NCBI GenBank assembly: GCA_038924905.1
Contig: JBCKUK010000003.1
Coordinates: 1 to 64,000, forward strand
Direction of reading: 5' to 3'
DNA length: 64,000 bases
DNA from: JBCKUK01 sp038924905
GTDB taxonomy: Bacteria; Pseudomonadota; Gammaproteobacteria; Burkholderiales; Methylophilaceae
In this document: one piece after another, positions 8,135 to 17,771 of the stretch
How the letters are laid out: every line of letters begins with the position of its first letter
Numbering within the stretch: position 1 is the stretch's first letter
The notes under the pieces: generated by a model
What the model was told of the DNA's origin: nothing
Database searches by the model: none
Seen by the model: the letters and a program-made list of their open reading frames with translations, nothing else
Translations under genes and position numbers: made by a program

Positions 8135-11100
8135 TTGCGCCTAACTCATCTCAAACTCGCCGGATTCAAGTCCTTTGTTGACCCAACTACGCTACACGTC
8201 CATGGTCAGCGCGTAGGCGTTGTTGGCCCTAATGGCTGCGGCAAATCCAATGTGATGGAAGGGGTGCGTTGGGTGCTCGGCGAATCCAGCGCCAAAGAGA
8301 TGCGCGGAGACTCGATGGATGCGGTGATTTTCAATGGCTCCGGCAATCGCAATGCCATTTCGCGCGCCAGTGTAGAACTATTTTTTGATAACAGTCTGGG
8401 CGGTGCTTCAAATAACAGCGCTAGCGAATGGTCGCAATATGCCGAGATTGCGGTCAAGCGCGTCATTGAGCGTGACAAAGGCTCCAGTTATTACATTAAC
8501 AACACCTTGGTGCGCCGCCGCGACGTCGCTGATTTATTTTTAGGCACAGGCCTGGGAGGCCGTGCCTACGCCATCATAGGGCAGAACACCATTACACGTA
8601 TTGTTGAAGCAAAACCAGAAGAGCTGCGTATCTTTCTGGAGGAAGCCGCAGGCATCTCCAAATATAAAGAACGCCGCCGCGAGACTGAGCTGCGCCTGCG
8701 CGACACCCGTGAAAATTTAACCCGTATAGAAGATATTCGCCGTGAGCTTGGTGCGCAAATTACCAAGCTGGGATCGCAAGCGCTAATCGCCGAGCAGTAT
8801 CATCGCCTGCAAGCTGCGCTAAAACACGCACAAGGCCAGTTGTGGCTACTTAAAAAGCGTGGCGCGAGTACCAGTTGGGAAAAAAGCAAACGCCAGGTAG
8901 AGAAGCTGGTCAATGAGCTGGAAGCGCAAATGGCGGCCTTGCGTAAAACCGAGACGGTACTCGAAAGCCTGCGCCAGCAGCACTATGCCAGCACTGAGGC
9001 AGTGCAAACCGCGCAAACCAGGTATTACGAAGCGAATGCCGCAGTTTCCAGCCTGGAGCAACAGGCAAAGAATACGGCGGAGGCCAGAGAGCGAATCAGC
9101 GCGCAGTTGCTGCAACAAGCTGTGCAAACGCAAAAGATTGAATCGCTAGGCCTTGAGCTGCAAGAAAGCCTGCAACAGCTAATCACTCAGCAGCAAGAGG
9201 TCGATACCAGTGGAACAGTCGCTGAACAAGCTTTGAATGCTGTCAGGCTAAATTTCCCAAAGTCTGAGCAAGGCTACGCTGCCACATTACAAGCGGATAT
9301 AGATGCACAAAAAACGCTGACAGATACGGTGCAGGGCATGCAGCTGGAAACAGCGAATCTGGATCACCTAAGCCGCGCCATGAACGAAATCGGCCAGCGT
9401 CTGGAGCACCTGGAACGCGAGCAAGCCAGATTGCAACTGCCTGACTTGGCTGAATTGTCGCAAAAGCAGGCTGCCTATGAAAAAGCGCAAAAGGGCATTG
9501 TGAAGCTGGGGCAGGAAATCAGTCAATTGCTTGAGCAAGAACAGCAGCAGGCTGAGCAAATCAAGCAGTTGCGTGAAGTGCAGATGCTGGAAGAGCGTGG
9601 TTTGACAGAGATCAAGGCACATGTTGCCTCACTCAGCAAAATTCAGGAGTCCCTAGGCCATGAAGCCAAACTGGATGGTTGGCTTAAAAATGCGGGCTTG
9701 CAAGACAGTGAACGGTTATGGCAAAAAATTGGTATAGAAAGTGGCTGGGAAACCGCTCTGGAAGCGGTGCTTGGCGCACGTCTTAATGCAATTTTCCGTA
9801 ACAAGCTGCCGGCTGATACTGCGCTAAAACAGCGTCCGCCAGCCGCATTGGTGTTTTGCCAGCCAGGCGAGGGCGGCAAAAAAACGGTGGAGCCTCACAG
9901 CCAATGGAAGCCCTTGACTTCAGTCGTCAGCAATATGGATTCCGGCCTGGCAGCACTGATGCAGGATTGGCTGGCAGGTGTTTATGTGCTGGGTGATGCC
10001 GAAAACGCCGAAAAGGCGCGCAAACAGCTCAAAGCGGGTGAGATGCTGGTGAGTCGTCTGGGCGACGTCTATACGCCAAACAGTGTCGCGCTTTATGCTG
10101 CGCAATCCGCACTGCATGGCGTGTTGGAGCGTCAGCGAGAACTGGCTGACCTGCAAGCGCAACTGCCACAGCTGCAAAACAAGCTGAACGCACACAATAA
10201 AGCGCTAAGCCAGGCAGAGATTGCCTTGCAGCAGCTAAAACAGGCGTATCAGGGGCAGCAGCAAGCACTGCTGTCCGAAACGCAGTCGCAACATAATCTC
10301 AATCTGGAAATCCAGCGCCTGCAACAACAACACCAGCACGCGACCGAGCAAAAGAAAACCATGCAAGCCGAGCAGCAGGCCTTGCAGCAGCGTCTAACCG
10401 AGCTACAGGCAGACCAAAAACAAAAACAAGAGGGGCTGGAGAGCGCTCAAGTGTTGTTAACTGCACTGCAAACCGGGTGCAATGAGGCGCAAGCGGCGAA
10501 ACAGGTGGCTGAAACTGCACTTAATGCATTGCGCAGTGAATTGCAGCAAGCAGAGCGTCTGGCACAAGAGAAGGTATTTAACAAAAAAATAATAATTAAT
10601 AATATCAATGAGATAAATAATAGAATTAATGCACTATCTGAGGAAAAACAAGCCCTGGCAGTGCGCCGGGTTGAAGCGGAAACGATGCTGGAAGCAGCCA
10701 AGACGGGGGGTTTGAAAGCCAATCTGGAAACCGCGCTGGTTGGCCTACAGCAAGCCGAAACAGCGCTGGCTGAGGCGCGAAATGCCATGGCGAGTATTGA
10801 GCAAGAGTTGCAAAATCAAGAACGCACACGCATGCAGGATGAGCAGTACTTGCATCCGCTGCGAGATAAGTTGGAACAGGCCAGATTGGGCGAGCAAGAG
10901 GCGCGTTTATATTTTGAGCAGTGCCAGCAAGAGCTTGCAAGTACAGGCCTGGATGAAGCATTGCTGGCAGAGGGCTTGGCGGCGTCAACCAAGATGGGCG
11001 ATATTGAACAAAGCATCCAGGCGCTGGATGAGCAGATTAACGAGCTTGGCGCCGTTAATCTTGCTGCCATACAAGAGCTGGCTTCGGAGAGCGAACGTAA

Positions 11101-11680
11101 AGCTTATCTGGATAGCCAGACATTGGACCTGGAGCAGGCCATCGCTACGCTGGAAGATGCGATTCGACGCATAGATAAAGAAACGCGCGGTCGCTTGCAA
11201 CAGACGTTCGAAGAAGTGAATCGCCATTTTGCTGAGTTGTTTAGCGTATTGTTTGGTGGCGGGCAAGCCAGACTGGAGCTGTTGGGCGAAGAAATTCTGG
11301 ATACCGGCATGCAAGTTTTCGCACAGCCGCCGGGCAAAAGAAACAGCACTATTCATCTGCTATCCGGCGGTGAAAAGGCGCTGACCGCGCTGGCGCTGGT
11401 ATTTGCATTATTCAGGCTCAACCCTGCACCATTCTGCCTGATGGATGAAGTAGACGCGCCGCTGGATGACAGCAATGTAGAAAGATTTTGCAATATGGTG
11501 AAAAAAATGTCTGAGCTGACGCAATTTTTATTCGTTACCCATAATAAAATAACCATGGAAATGGCACAGCAGCTTATCGGAGTAACCATGCAGGAATCCG
11601 GCGTTTCGCGTATTGTAGAAGTTGACATCGAGGCCGCGCTGAAGATGAACGGCGAAATGAATAATGAGGCAACGGTATGA
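8135..11680 (+). CDS. smc: Chromosome partition protein SMC
   Basis: 1181 residues, normal for SMC. The N-terminal ATPase half has Walker A GPNGCGKSN (~32-40). Long coiled coils rich in Gln/Glu/Leu flank a hinge around residues 500-650 with the Gly-rich LGARLNAIF region. The C-terminal half has the ABC signature LSGGEKALTALALVFALFR and Walker B FCLMDEVDAPLDD. SMC dimers with ScpA/ScpB organise and separate the chromosome. The start is TTG at 8135, because MRLTHLKLAGFKSFVDPT is the conserved SMC N terminus and no ATG precedes it in frame. zipA and ligA follow on the same strand, an order common in beta/gammaproteobacteria. A run of AT-rich codons at 10576-10635 within the coil is a local curiosity. 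Confidence 0.97.
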   Translation: MRLTHLKLAGFKSFVDPTTLHVHGQRVGVVGPNGCGKSNVMEGVRWVLGESSAKEMRGDSMDAVIFNGSGNRNAISRASVELFFDNSLGGASNNSASEWSQYAEIAVKRVIERDKGSSYYINNTLVRRRDVADLFLGTGLGGRAYAIIGQNTITRIVEAKPEELRIFLEEAAGISKYKERRRETELRLRDTRENLTRIEDIRRELGAQITKLGSQALIAEQYHRLQAALKHAQGQLWLLKKRGASTSWEKSKRQVEKLVNELEAQMAALRKTETVLESLRQQHYASTEAVQTAQTRYYEANAAVSSLEQQAKNTAEARERISAQLLQQAVQTQKIESLGLELQESLQQLITQQQEVDTSGTVAEQALNAVRLNFPKSEQGYAATLQADIDAQKTLTDTVQGMQLETANLDHLSRAMNEIGQRLEHLEREQARLQLPDLAELSQKQAAYEKAQKGIVKLGQEISQLLEQEQQQAEQIKQLREVQMLEERGLTEIKAHVASLSKIQESLGHEAKLDGWLKNAGLQDSERLWQKIGIESGWETALEAVLGARLNAIFRNKLPADTALKQRPPAALVFCQPGEGGKKTVEPHSQWKPLTSVVSNMDSGLAALMQDWLAGVYVLGDAENAEKARKQLKAGEMLVSRLGDVYTPNSVALYAAQSALHGVLERQRELADLQAQLPQLQNKLNAHNKALSQAEIALQQLKQAYQGQQQALLSETQSQHNLNLEIQRLQQQHQHATEQKKTMQAEQQALQQRLTELQADQKQKQEGLESAQVLLTALQTGCNEAQAAKQVAETALNALRSELQQAERLAQEKVFNKKIIINNINEINNRINALSEEKQALAVRRVEAETMLEAAKTGGLKANLETALVGLQQAETALAEARNAMASIEQELQNQERTRMQDEQYLHPLRDKLEQARLGEQEARLYFEQCQQELASTGLDEALLAEGLAASTKMGDIEQSIQALDEQINELGAVNLAAIQELASESERKAYLDSQTLDLEQAIATLEDAIRRIDKETRGRLQQTFEEVNRHFAELFSVLFGGGQARLELLGEEILDTGMQVFAQPPGKRNSTIHLLSGGEKALTALALVFALFRLNPAPFCLMDEVDAPLDDSNVERFCNMVKKMSELTQFLFVTHNKITMEMAQQLIGVTMQESGVSRIVEVDIEAALKMNGEMNNEATV

Positions 11681-11701
11681 ATGGATTAGGGGTTAACCAT
11701 A

Positions 11702-13042
11702 ATGACTGATCTGCAACTGGCGCCACTTGCCTTGGGCGTGGTTATCATCATCGCCATCGTGCTATTTAACTGGTGGCAAGAGCGCAAGTTACGCTCCGAT
11801 GTCAGCCAGCTCTTCGATGAGCCGCAGCAGGATGCGCTCATGGGCGAGTTCCATATTGATCCGGAAGCTATTCTTCCAGAGGCTAATCTTAAGGACGAGC
11901 CCATTGTCAAACCTGCTGAACCCCTGCGCCAGGAAGAAATCGTCAATGCCCCGCTAAACGAGGTAAATCTGGCGATGCAAGAATTTGAGCGTGATATGGC
12001 AGAACCCTATCAGGAGGCCAATCCTGAAGCATATTCAGGAGGCGCTGAGGAAGAAAGTAATGCGACCGATGCCATGAATGAGATGGCGACAACAGATGAA
12101 TTGGCGGAGGAGGCCGGGCTGGATGCAGTGATTGCACCTGAGTCAAATTTTGAGCATACTCAACCTGGCGCGACTATCGCAAACAACGAAAAGTTGCCCG
12201 CGTCCGTTAATCAGCAGATTGACTTAATTGCACTGCTATACCTGCCACAGCCAGCGACTGGCGCAGCTCTACGCGAGCTTTTTCAGCTGCTTACTGATCT
12301 CGATAAACCAATTTTTGCCAACGGTCTGGATTCCGATGGCGTATGGCACGCACTGACAGGTGATCAGGAAGATATCAGTTTCACGCGTGCTGCTTATAGT
12401 TTGCAACTGGCCGACCGCGCTGGCTTTGTTTCCAAAACCTCGCTTAATAGCTTTCAGCAAGCAACAGACAGCATAGCCAGCAAGCTAGGTGCGCAGATAG
12501 AGTGGCAGGGTAGCGGCGATCCGTGGCTTTTCGCCAGCGAACTGGATTGTTTCTGCGTAGAGGTCGATAAAATGGTGGGGTTCCATTTGGTGCGGGGCGA
12601 CAGTGGCCCATTTACCGGTACCAAATTTAGAGGCCTGGCCGAAGCCAGCGGCTTAACGCTTAAGGAAGATGGCGGCTTTCACTATGAGTCTAAGCCAGAT
12701 TTCGATGCCGAATCTGCAAGCGCGCAGACACTATTTTCTGTGGTTAATCAAGACAACAACCCATTTAGCACAGAAATGCTACGCACTTCTGTGATTCACG
12801 GCATTTCGTTCCAGCTGGACATTCCGCGCGTGATGAATTGCATTGAAGTTTCTAACCAGATGGTATTGGTGGCGCGGCAAATGGAAAATAGCCTGGGCGC
12901 GAATCTGGTGGATGATAAAGGTCAGCCTCTGGGCGAGACACAGATTGAGAAAATTCGTCAGCAACTTAGAATCATCCACGCAAAGATGGTTACGCGCGGC
13001 GTCGTTCCAGGCAGTGACAGCGCACTCAGATTGTTTTCTTAG
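11702..13042 (+). CDS. zipA: Cell division protein ZipA-like, FtsZ-binding
   Basis: 446 residues. One N-terminal membrane helix (LGVVIIIAIVLFNWW, ~residues 11-25) is followed by a basic stretch, then a long acidic low-complexity linker (~40-170). The C-terminal ZipA domain (~190-440) contains SLQLADRAGFVSKTSLNSF, VEVDKMVGFHLVRGD and HGISFQLDIPRV. ZipA tethers FtsZ to the inner membrane at the division septum. The start ATG at 11702 has AGGGG upstream, 21 bases after the smc stop, so the two are likely co-transcribed. ligA begins 4 bases after it. It is longer than E. coli ZipA (~330 residues), mainly in the linker. Confidence 0.85.
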   Translation: MTDLQLAPLALGVVIIIAIVLFNWWQERKLRSDVSQLFDEPQQDALMGEFHIDPEAILPEANLKDEPIVKPAEPLRQEEIVNAPLNEVNLAMQEFERDMAEPYQEANPEAYSGGAEEESNATDAMNEMATTDELAEEAGLDAVIAPESNFEHTQPGATIANNEKLPASVNQQIDLIALLYLPQPATGAALRELFQLLTDLDKPIFANGLDSDGVWHALTGDQEDISFTRAAYSLQLADRAGFVSKTSLNSFQQATDSIASKLGAQIEWQGSGDPWLFASELDCFCVEVDKMVGFHLVRGDSGPFTGTKFRGLAEASGLTLKEDGGFHYESKPDFDAESASAQTLFSVVNQDNNPFSTEMLRTSVIHGISFQLDIPRVMNCIEVSNQMVLVARQMENSLGANLVDDKGQPLGETQIEKIRQQLRIIHAKMVTRGVVPGSDSALRLFS

Positions 13043-13045
13043 TCT

Positions 13046-15049
13046 ATGCTCGCAAATACCGAGCTCGCAAAAAAATTACGTGAGCAGATTCGCCAATACG
13101 ATTATGAATATTACGTGCTGGACGCGCCTACTGTGCCAGACAGTGAATATGATCGCCTTTTTCGTGAGCTGCAAGCGCTTGAAGCCCAGTTCCCCAAACT
13201 AATTACAGCAGATTCACCCACCCAGCGCATAGGCGGTACGCCACTCAAGGGGTTTGGCAGCGTCACGCATAGAATGCCCATGCTGTCCCTTAACAACGCA
13301 CTTGAAGAGAGTGAAGTTATTGCGTTTGATCGCCGCGCGCGCGAAGGTTTGGGCATAACGCAAATACAATACGCAGTAGAGCCCAAGTTTGATGGCCTGG
13401 CCATTACCTTAAGCTATGAAAACGGCCTGCTTGTGCAAGGCGCCACGCGCGGTGATGGATACACCGGCGAAGATGTAACCAGCAATCTACGCACCATTCG
13501 CGCCATTCCCATGAGTCTGTATACAGAAAATCCACCCAAGCTGCTGGAAGTGTGTGGTGAAGTGTTTATGCTAAAGCGTGATTTTGAGCATCTTAATCGG
13601 CAGCAACAAGCACGCGGCGACAAAATATTCGCCAATCCACGTAATGCAGCTGCAGGTAGCCTGCGCCAGCTTGACCACGGCATTACTGCCACGCGCCCGC
13701 TCAGTTTCTTTGCCTATGGCTTGGGCGCAGTTGAGGGCGTTGCGCCGCCACCCACCCACAGCGCTGCTATGGACTATTTAACCGGCCTGCATCTGCCGGT
13801 ATGTAAACAGCGTTCCGTGGCAACAGGCTTGCAGGGCTTGCTTGATTATTACGCAGCTATCGGGCAAGCGCGTGTAACACTGCCGTTTGATATTGATGGC
13901 GTGGTATACAAGGTCAACGCTTTGAGCCAGCAAGCTGAGCTGGGCTATGTTTCTCGCGCGCCGCGCTGGGCAATCGCGCATAAGTTTCCGGCGCAAGAAG
14001 CGCTGACAATCGTTGAAGATATTACTGTGCAAGTTGGCCGTACAGGTGCTATCACGCCTGTGGCCAGGCTCAAGCCAGTGTTTGTTGGTGGCGTAACGGT
14101 GACTAACGCCACACTGCATAATGAGGACGAAATACGTCGTAAAGACGTACATATAGGCGACACCGTCAGTGTGCGCAGGGCGGGGGATGTGATCCCGGAA
14201 GTGGTAAATGTCATCATGGAAAAGCGTCCAGACCATGCCCGCGTTTTTGTTATGCCCACACAATGTCCGGTTTGCGGCTCACATATCATCAAGCTGGATG
14301 ACGAGGCGGTAGCGCGTTGCAGCGGCGGCCTGTTCTGCCCGGCACAACGTAAGCAGGCCATTCTGCACTTTGCCTCTCGCCGCGCCATGGACATCGAAGG
14401 TTTGGGCGATAAGCTGGTGGATCAATTGGTCGATAGTGAATTGGTGCATACGATGGCGGATATTTATCGGCTTGAATTGGCTACATTGTCCAACCTTGAG
14501 CGCATGGCAGAAAAATCTGCGCAGAACATCATTGACGCCCTTAACAACAGCAAACAAACCACGCTGGCACGCTTTATTTACGCCCTTGGCATACGCAATG
14601 TGGGCGAAGCCACAGCCAAGGATTTGGCGCGTTATTTTGGCAACTTGCAGGCCATTGAAACGGCAAATTTAGAGGCTTTACAGCAGGTGCCAGACGTAGG
14701 GCCGATTGTGGCGGAATGCATATTTGAATTTTTTGGTGAGGCGCACAATCGTGAGGTAATAGGTGAACTCGTTAAATCCGGCCTTAAATGGGAAGAGAGC
14801 GCCGGTAGTAATGCATCCAGCGAGGCTTTAGCTGGCAAAACTTTTGTGCTCACTGGCACACTGCCCAATTTATCGCGTGAGGCCGCCAAAGAGCTTATCG
14901 AAGCGGCGGGCGGCAAGGTCAGTGGCAGTGTATCGAAAAAGACCGATTACGTGGTTGCAGGTGCAGAAGCTGGTAGCAAGTTGGATAAAGCCCAGGAGCT
15001 GGGGGTCGCTTTGCTGGATGAAGCAGGCTTATTGGCGCTGATCAAGTGA
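13046..15049 (+). CDS. ligA: NAD-dependent DNA ligase
   Basis: 667 residues, full length. The domains in order are: Ia NAD-binding (YDYEYYVLDAPTVPDSEYDRLF), the nucleotidyltransferase core with the adenylated Lys in VEPKFDGLAI (~114), an OB fold (VQVGRTGAITPVARLKPV), a four-Cys zinc finger (CPVCG...CSGGLFCPAQR), helix-hairpin-helix repeats and a C-terminal BRCT (GKTFVLTGTLPNLSREAAKE). It seals nicks in duplex DNA in replication and repair. It starts 4 bases after zipA. The downstream cysQ start overlaps its stop (TGATG). Nothing is missing. Confidence 0.98.
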   Translation: MLANTELAKKLREQIRQYDYEYYVLDAPTVPDSEYDRLFRELQALEAQFPKLITADSPTQRIGGTPLKGFGSVTHRMPMLSLNNALEESEVIAFDRRAREGLGITQIQYAVEPKFDGLAITLSYENGLLVQGATRGDGYTGEDVTSNLRTIRAIPMSLYTENPPKLLEVCGEVFMLKRDFEHLNRQQQARGDKIFANPRNAAAGSLRQLDHGITATRPLSFFAYGLGAVEGVAPPPTHSAAMDYLTGLHLPVCKQRSVATGLQGLLDYYAAIGQARVTLPFDIDGVVYKVNALSQQAELGYVSRAPRWAIAHKFPAQEALTIVEDITVQVGRTGAITPVARLKPVFVGGVTVTNATLHNEDEIRRKDVHIGDTVSVRRAGDVIPEVVNVIMEKRPDHARVFVMPTQCPVCGSHIIKLDDEAVARCSGGLFCPAQRKQAILHFASRRAMDIEGLGDKLVDQLVDSELVHTMADIYRLELATLSNLERMAEKSAQNIIDALNNSKQTTLARFIYALGIRNVGEATAKDLARYFGNLQAIETANLEALQQVPDVGPIVAECIFEFFGEAHNREVIGELVKSGLKWEESAGSNASSEALAGKTFVLTGTLPNLSREAAKELIEAAGGKVSGSVSKKTDYVVAGAEAGSKLDKAQELGVALLDEAGLLALIK

Positions 15050-15865
15050 TGCATTCAATCACCGAGTGGCTGCCGCAAGTTATCAACATTGCCCGTCAGG
15101 CGGGTGACGCTATCATGCAAGTTTATAGCGGCGAAATTGAAGTTCAGAAAAAGGAGGACAACTCGCCTCTCACGCAAGCCGATATGGCTGCGCATCACAT
15201 CTATAGAGGCTGGCTTAAGCAGGCTCACGCCAAAACTCCCTGTACTTTCAGAAGAATCCGCAGCTGTTCCTTATGCCACACGCGCCACATGGTGTCGTTA
15301 TTGGCTGGTAGACCCGCTGGATGGCACGCGCGAATTTATCAAACGCAATGGTGAATTTACGGTAAATATTGCCTTGATTGATGAGGGCAAGCCCGTGATA
15401 GGCGTGGTTTTTGCACCGGCAAAAAACGAGTTGTATTACGCGGCCAAAAATTCTGGTGCATTCAAGCAGAGCGGCGGCCAGGCAGCGCAAGCCATTCAGG
15501 CACGTAAACTCGATGTGGCTGACATCACCATCGCAAACAGCCGCTCGCATTCTAATGCAAGAATGCAAGTCTTTCTGTCCAATCTTGTAGGGAACCTTTC
15601 GCAACCGAAACTAATCACTATCGGTAGTTCGCTAAAAATCTGTCTGGTGGCGGAAGGTGCGGCAGATGTCTATCCTCGGCTGGGGCCGACATCGGAGTGG
15701 GATACCGCAGCGGCGCAGTGTGTGCTGGAACAAGCGGGCGGGCAGCTGACCGATACCAGCGGCAATATTTTTCAATACAACACTAAAGAATCATTACTTA
15801 ACCCGGAATTCTTTGCTTGTGGCGCTACGCCGCACGCCTGGAGCCAGTACCTAACAATACTTTGA
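15049..15865 (+). pseudogene. cysQ: 3'(2'),5'-bisphosphate nucleotidase CysQ, frameshifted
   Basis: The frame opening at the ATG 15049 gives VINIARQAGDAIMQVYSGE and NSPLTQADMAAHHI, the CysQ N terminus. At about 15215-15235 the homology moves to another frame, which continues LPVLSEESA, YWLVDPLDGTREFIKRNGEF, ISRSH-like NSRSHSNARM, IGSSLKICLVAEGAADVYPR and PTSEWDTAAAQCVLEQAGG to the stop. All metal-binding motifs (LSEE, DPLDGT, EWDTAA) are present but divided by one indel near the AAAACTCCCTG stretch. CysQ hydrolyses PAP from sulfate assimilation. Because the rest is perfectly conserved, a recent mutation or an assembly error is more likely than old decay. It overlaps the ligA stop. Confidence 0.85.
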
Positions 15866-15875
15866 GTAACTTAAC

Positions 15876-16790
15876 ATGCAGTTCCGTCGCATTTCTACCA
15901 TCGCGTTTTTAATTATCTTCTCAAGCATCGCGCAGGCTAATGAGGGCGATGCTGCCCCTAACATACAAGCATGCAAGCAGGCTGTTTCTGAGGGCGATGC
16001 TGCCAAGGCTTTGACTTATGCCGAGCAGGCGCTCAAGCAGAACAAAGTTAATCGTGACGCTCTGCTGTGCAAAGGCCGCGCACATGGCCAGCTGGAGCAG
16101 TTTAACGAGGCGCTCACGGCGCTGCAGGCCGCGGAGAAGCTATCAGCAACACCGATAGAGCATATGATAGCGCTGACATTTATTGGCTACGCACAAAAGA
16201 ATGCCAGGCAATTCCCTGAGGCATTAGTCACGTATCGTCAGAGCCTGGCGACCGCACAGGCGGGAAAAGATAAACGTTTTGAACGCATCAATTTAAACCT
16301 GATTGGCGACGTGCTAGTAGATTCCAATCAACTGGAAGCTGCCCTGGAGAGCTATCAGGCGGGCAGCAAGCTGGCTGCCAATGATAACGAGCGTGCAGAT
16401 AATTATGCGCGGCTGGCGGCAACTTATAGCAGCCTAGGGAAACACGATCAGGCTATTGAAAACCAGATTAAAGCAGTGTTGGCGGAGGAGCGAGTGGGCG
16501 ACCAGGATCACCAAGCTAACGCTTATCTGGAAATGGGCCGTATTTATACTGCGGCAGCGCAATATGACAAAGCAGAAAAAGCGATTGAAAAAACTACCAA
16601 ACTAAGTAAGGAGCAGGGCAGCGACTTCTGGGAGGCAAAATCTTACTACTATCTGGCGCTGGTAAGGATAGCCCAAGGTCAGTCTTCGGCAGCTAAAACC
16701 TTGCTGATGGACGCTCAGCACATCTGCGAAAAAATAGGCGAAGAGGGGCTTAATAACCAGATTAAACAAGCGCTGGCTAATTTGAAATAA
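15876..16790 (+). CDS. Exported TPR-repeat protein of unknown function
   Basis: 304 residues. A signal peptide (ISTIAFLIIFSSIAQA, cleavage after residue ~21) is followed by about six tetratricopeptide-like units over residues ~30-290, such as ALTYAEQALKQNKVNRDALLCKGRA, AALESYQAGSKLAANDNERAD and YDKAEKAIEKTTKLS. TPR superhelices bind protein partners, so this is probably a periplasmic scaffold. I do not recognise a named family. It starts 11 bases after the cysQ stop and may be transcribed with ligA-cysQ. Codon use is ordinary for the region. Confidence 0.75.
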   Translation: MQFRRISTIAFLIIFSSIAQANEGDAAPNIQACKQAVSEGDAAKALTYAEQALKQNKVNRDALLCKGRAHGQLEQFNEALTALQAAEKLSATPIEHMIALTFIGYAQKNARQFPEALVTYRQSLATAQAGKDKRFERINLNLIGDVLVDSNQLEAALESYQAGSKLAANDNERADNYARLAATYSSLGKHDQAIENQIKAVLAEERVGDQDHQANAYLEMGRIYTAAAQYDKAEKAIEKTTKLSKEQGSDFWEAKSYYYLALVRIAQGQSSAAKTLLMDAQHICEKIGEEGLNNQIKQALANLK

Positions 16791-16858
16791 ATTAAATGTA
16801 AGGATGGCGTCGGTTCTGCGACCAAAGAGTATTCAAGCATTATTCATTGGGGCCTAAT

Positions 16859-17758
16859 ATGTTCATCGGAAAAAAATCAGACGTGCCTGCATCGGAGAGC
16901 ACGCCGCGCGAAGTTTTTGAAAACCGCCGCGAATTTATCAAAGCCGCAGGCTTTGGCCTGATAGCGGGTTCGGCAAAACAGCTTACGGTGCCGGTGAAAA
17001 ATTGACCAAATACTGATGATGTCACCACCTATAATAATTTCTACGAATTTGGCACCAGCAAAAGCGAACCTGCGCGCGAGTCTGCGCTCTTTAAGCCGCG
17101 TCCCTGGATGGTCTCAATAGAAGGCGAAGTTAAAAAACCCAAACAGCTTTCAATCGAAGATGTTTTTAAAATAGCGCCGCTGGAAGAGCGTATTTACCGC
17201 ATGCGTTGCGTTGAAGGTTGGTCTATGGTCATCCCCTGGGTTGGGCTGCCGTTAGCGCAACTCATCAAATTTGCCGAACCGACAGCAAATGCCAAATACG
17301 TCGAATTTATCTCTATCGCTGACAAGAAAACCATGCCCGGTGTGAATATCCCTGTGCTGGATTGGCCTTATGTGGAGGGTTTGCGCTTGGACGAAGCTAT
17401 GAATCCACTGGCTATCATGGCTGTTGGTTTGTATGGCGAGGTATTGCCCAATCAAAACGGCGCGCCTATGCGCCTTGTTGTGCCCTGGAAGTACGGCTTT
17501 AAGGGTGCAAAGTCAATTGTCACAATTCGCTTTACTGAAAAAATGCCACAAACGGCCTGGATGAAGGCCGCGTCAAGCGAATATGGCTTTTACGCCAATG
17601 TAAATCCAACGGTAGACCATCCGCGTTGGACACAAAGCACAGAGCGGCGCATTGGCGGCGGTTTATTCTCACCACGCATCAAAACGCAGATGTTTAATGG
17701 CTATGCCGAACAAGTGGCGCAGCTCTACACAGGCATGGATCTGCGCAAGAATTTCTAG
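16859..17758 (+). pseudogene. msrP: Periplasmic methionine sulfoxide reductase catalytic subunit MsrP (YedY), with compensating frameshifts
   Basis: The ATG at 16859 opens MFIGKKSDVPASESTPREVF and the twin-arginine signal ENRREFIKAAGFGLIAG. An in-frame TGA occurs at 17003-17005. The neighbouring frame over ~16972-17013 reads KTAYGAGEKLTKY, the expected family sequence, and an extra T near 17014 restores the frame before DDVTTYNNFYEFGTSKSEP. The rest is intact: molybdopterin-ligand Cys in YRMRCVEGWSMVIPW, then LPNQNGAPMRLVVPWKYGFKGAKSIV. MsrP is a Tat-exported molybdoenzyme that repairs oxidised methionine in periplasmic proteins, with electrons from MsrQ. Two opposite single-base indels 40 bases apart leave a gene that would be whole if both were sequencing errors. 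An internal ATG at 17108 would lack the signal peptide. Confidence 0.85.
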
Positions 17759-17771
17759 CCCCATTCAAACC

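Noticed and set aside
10576..10635. AT-rich insertion in smc as a foreign element
   Set aside because: The frame stays open with coiled-coil-compatible residues (KKIIINNINEINNRINALSEEKQ), so it is normal coiled-coil sequence.
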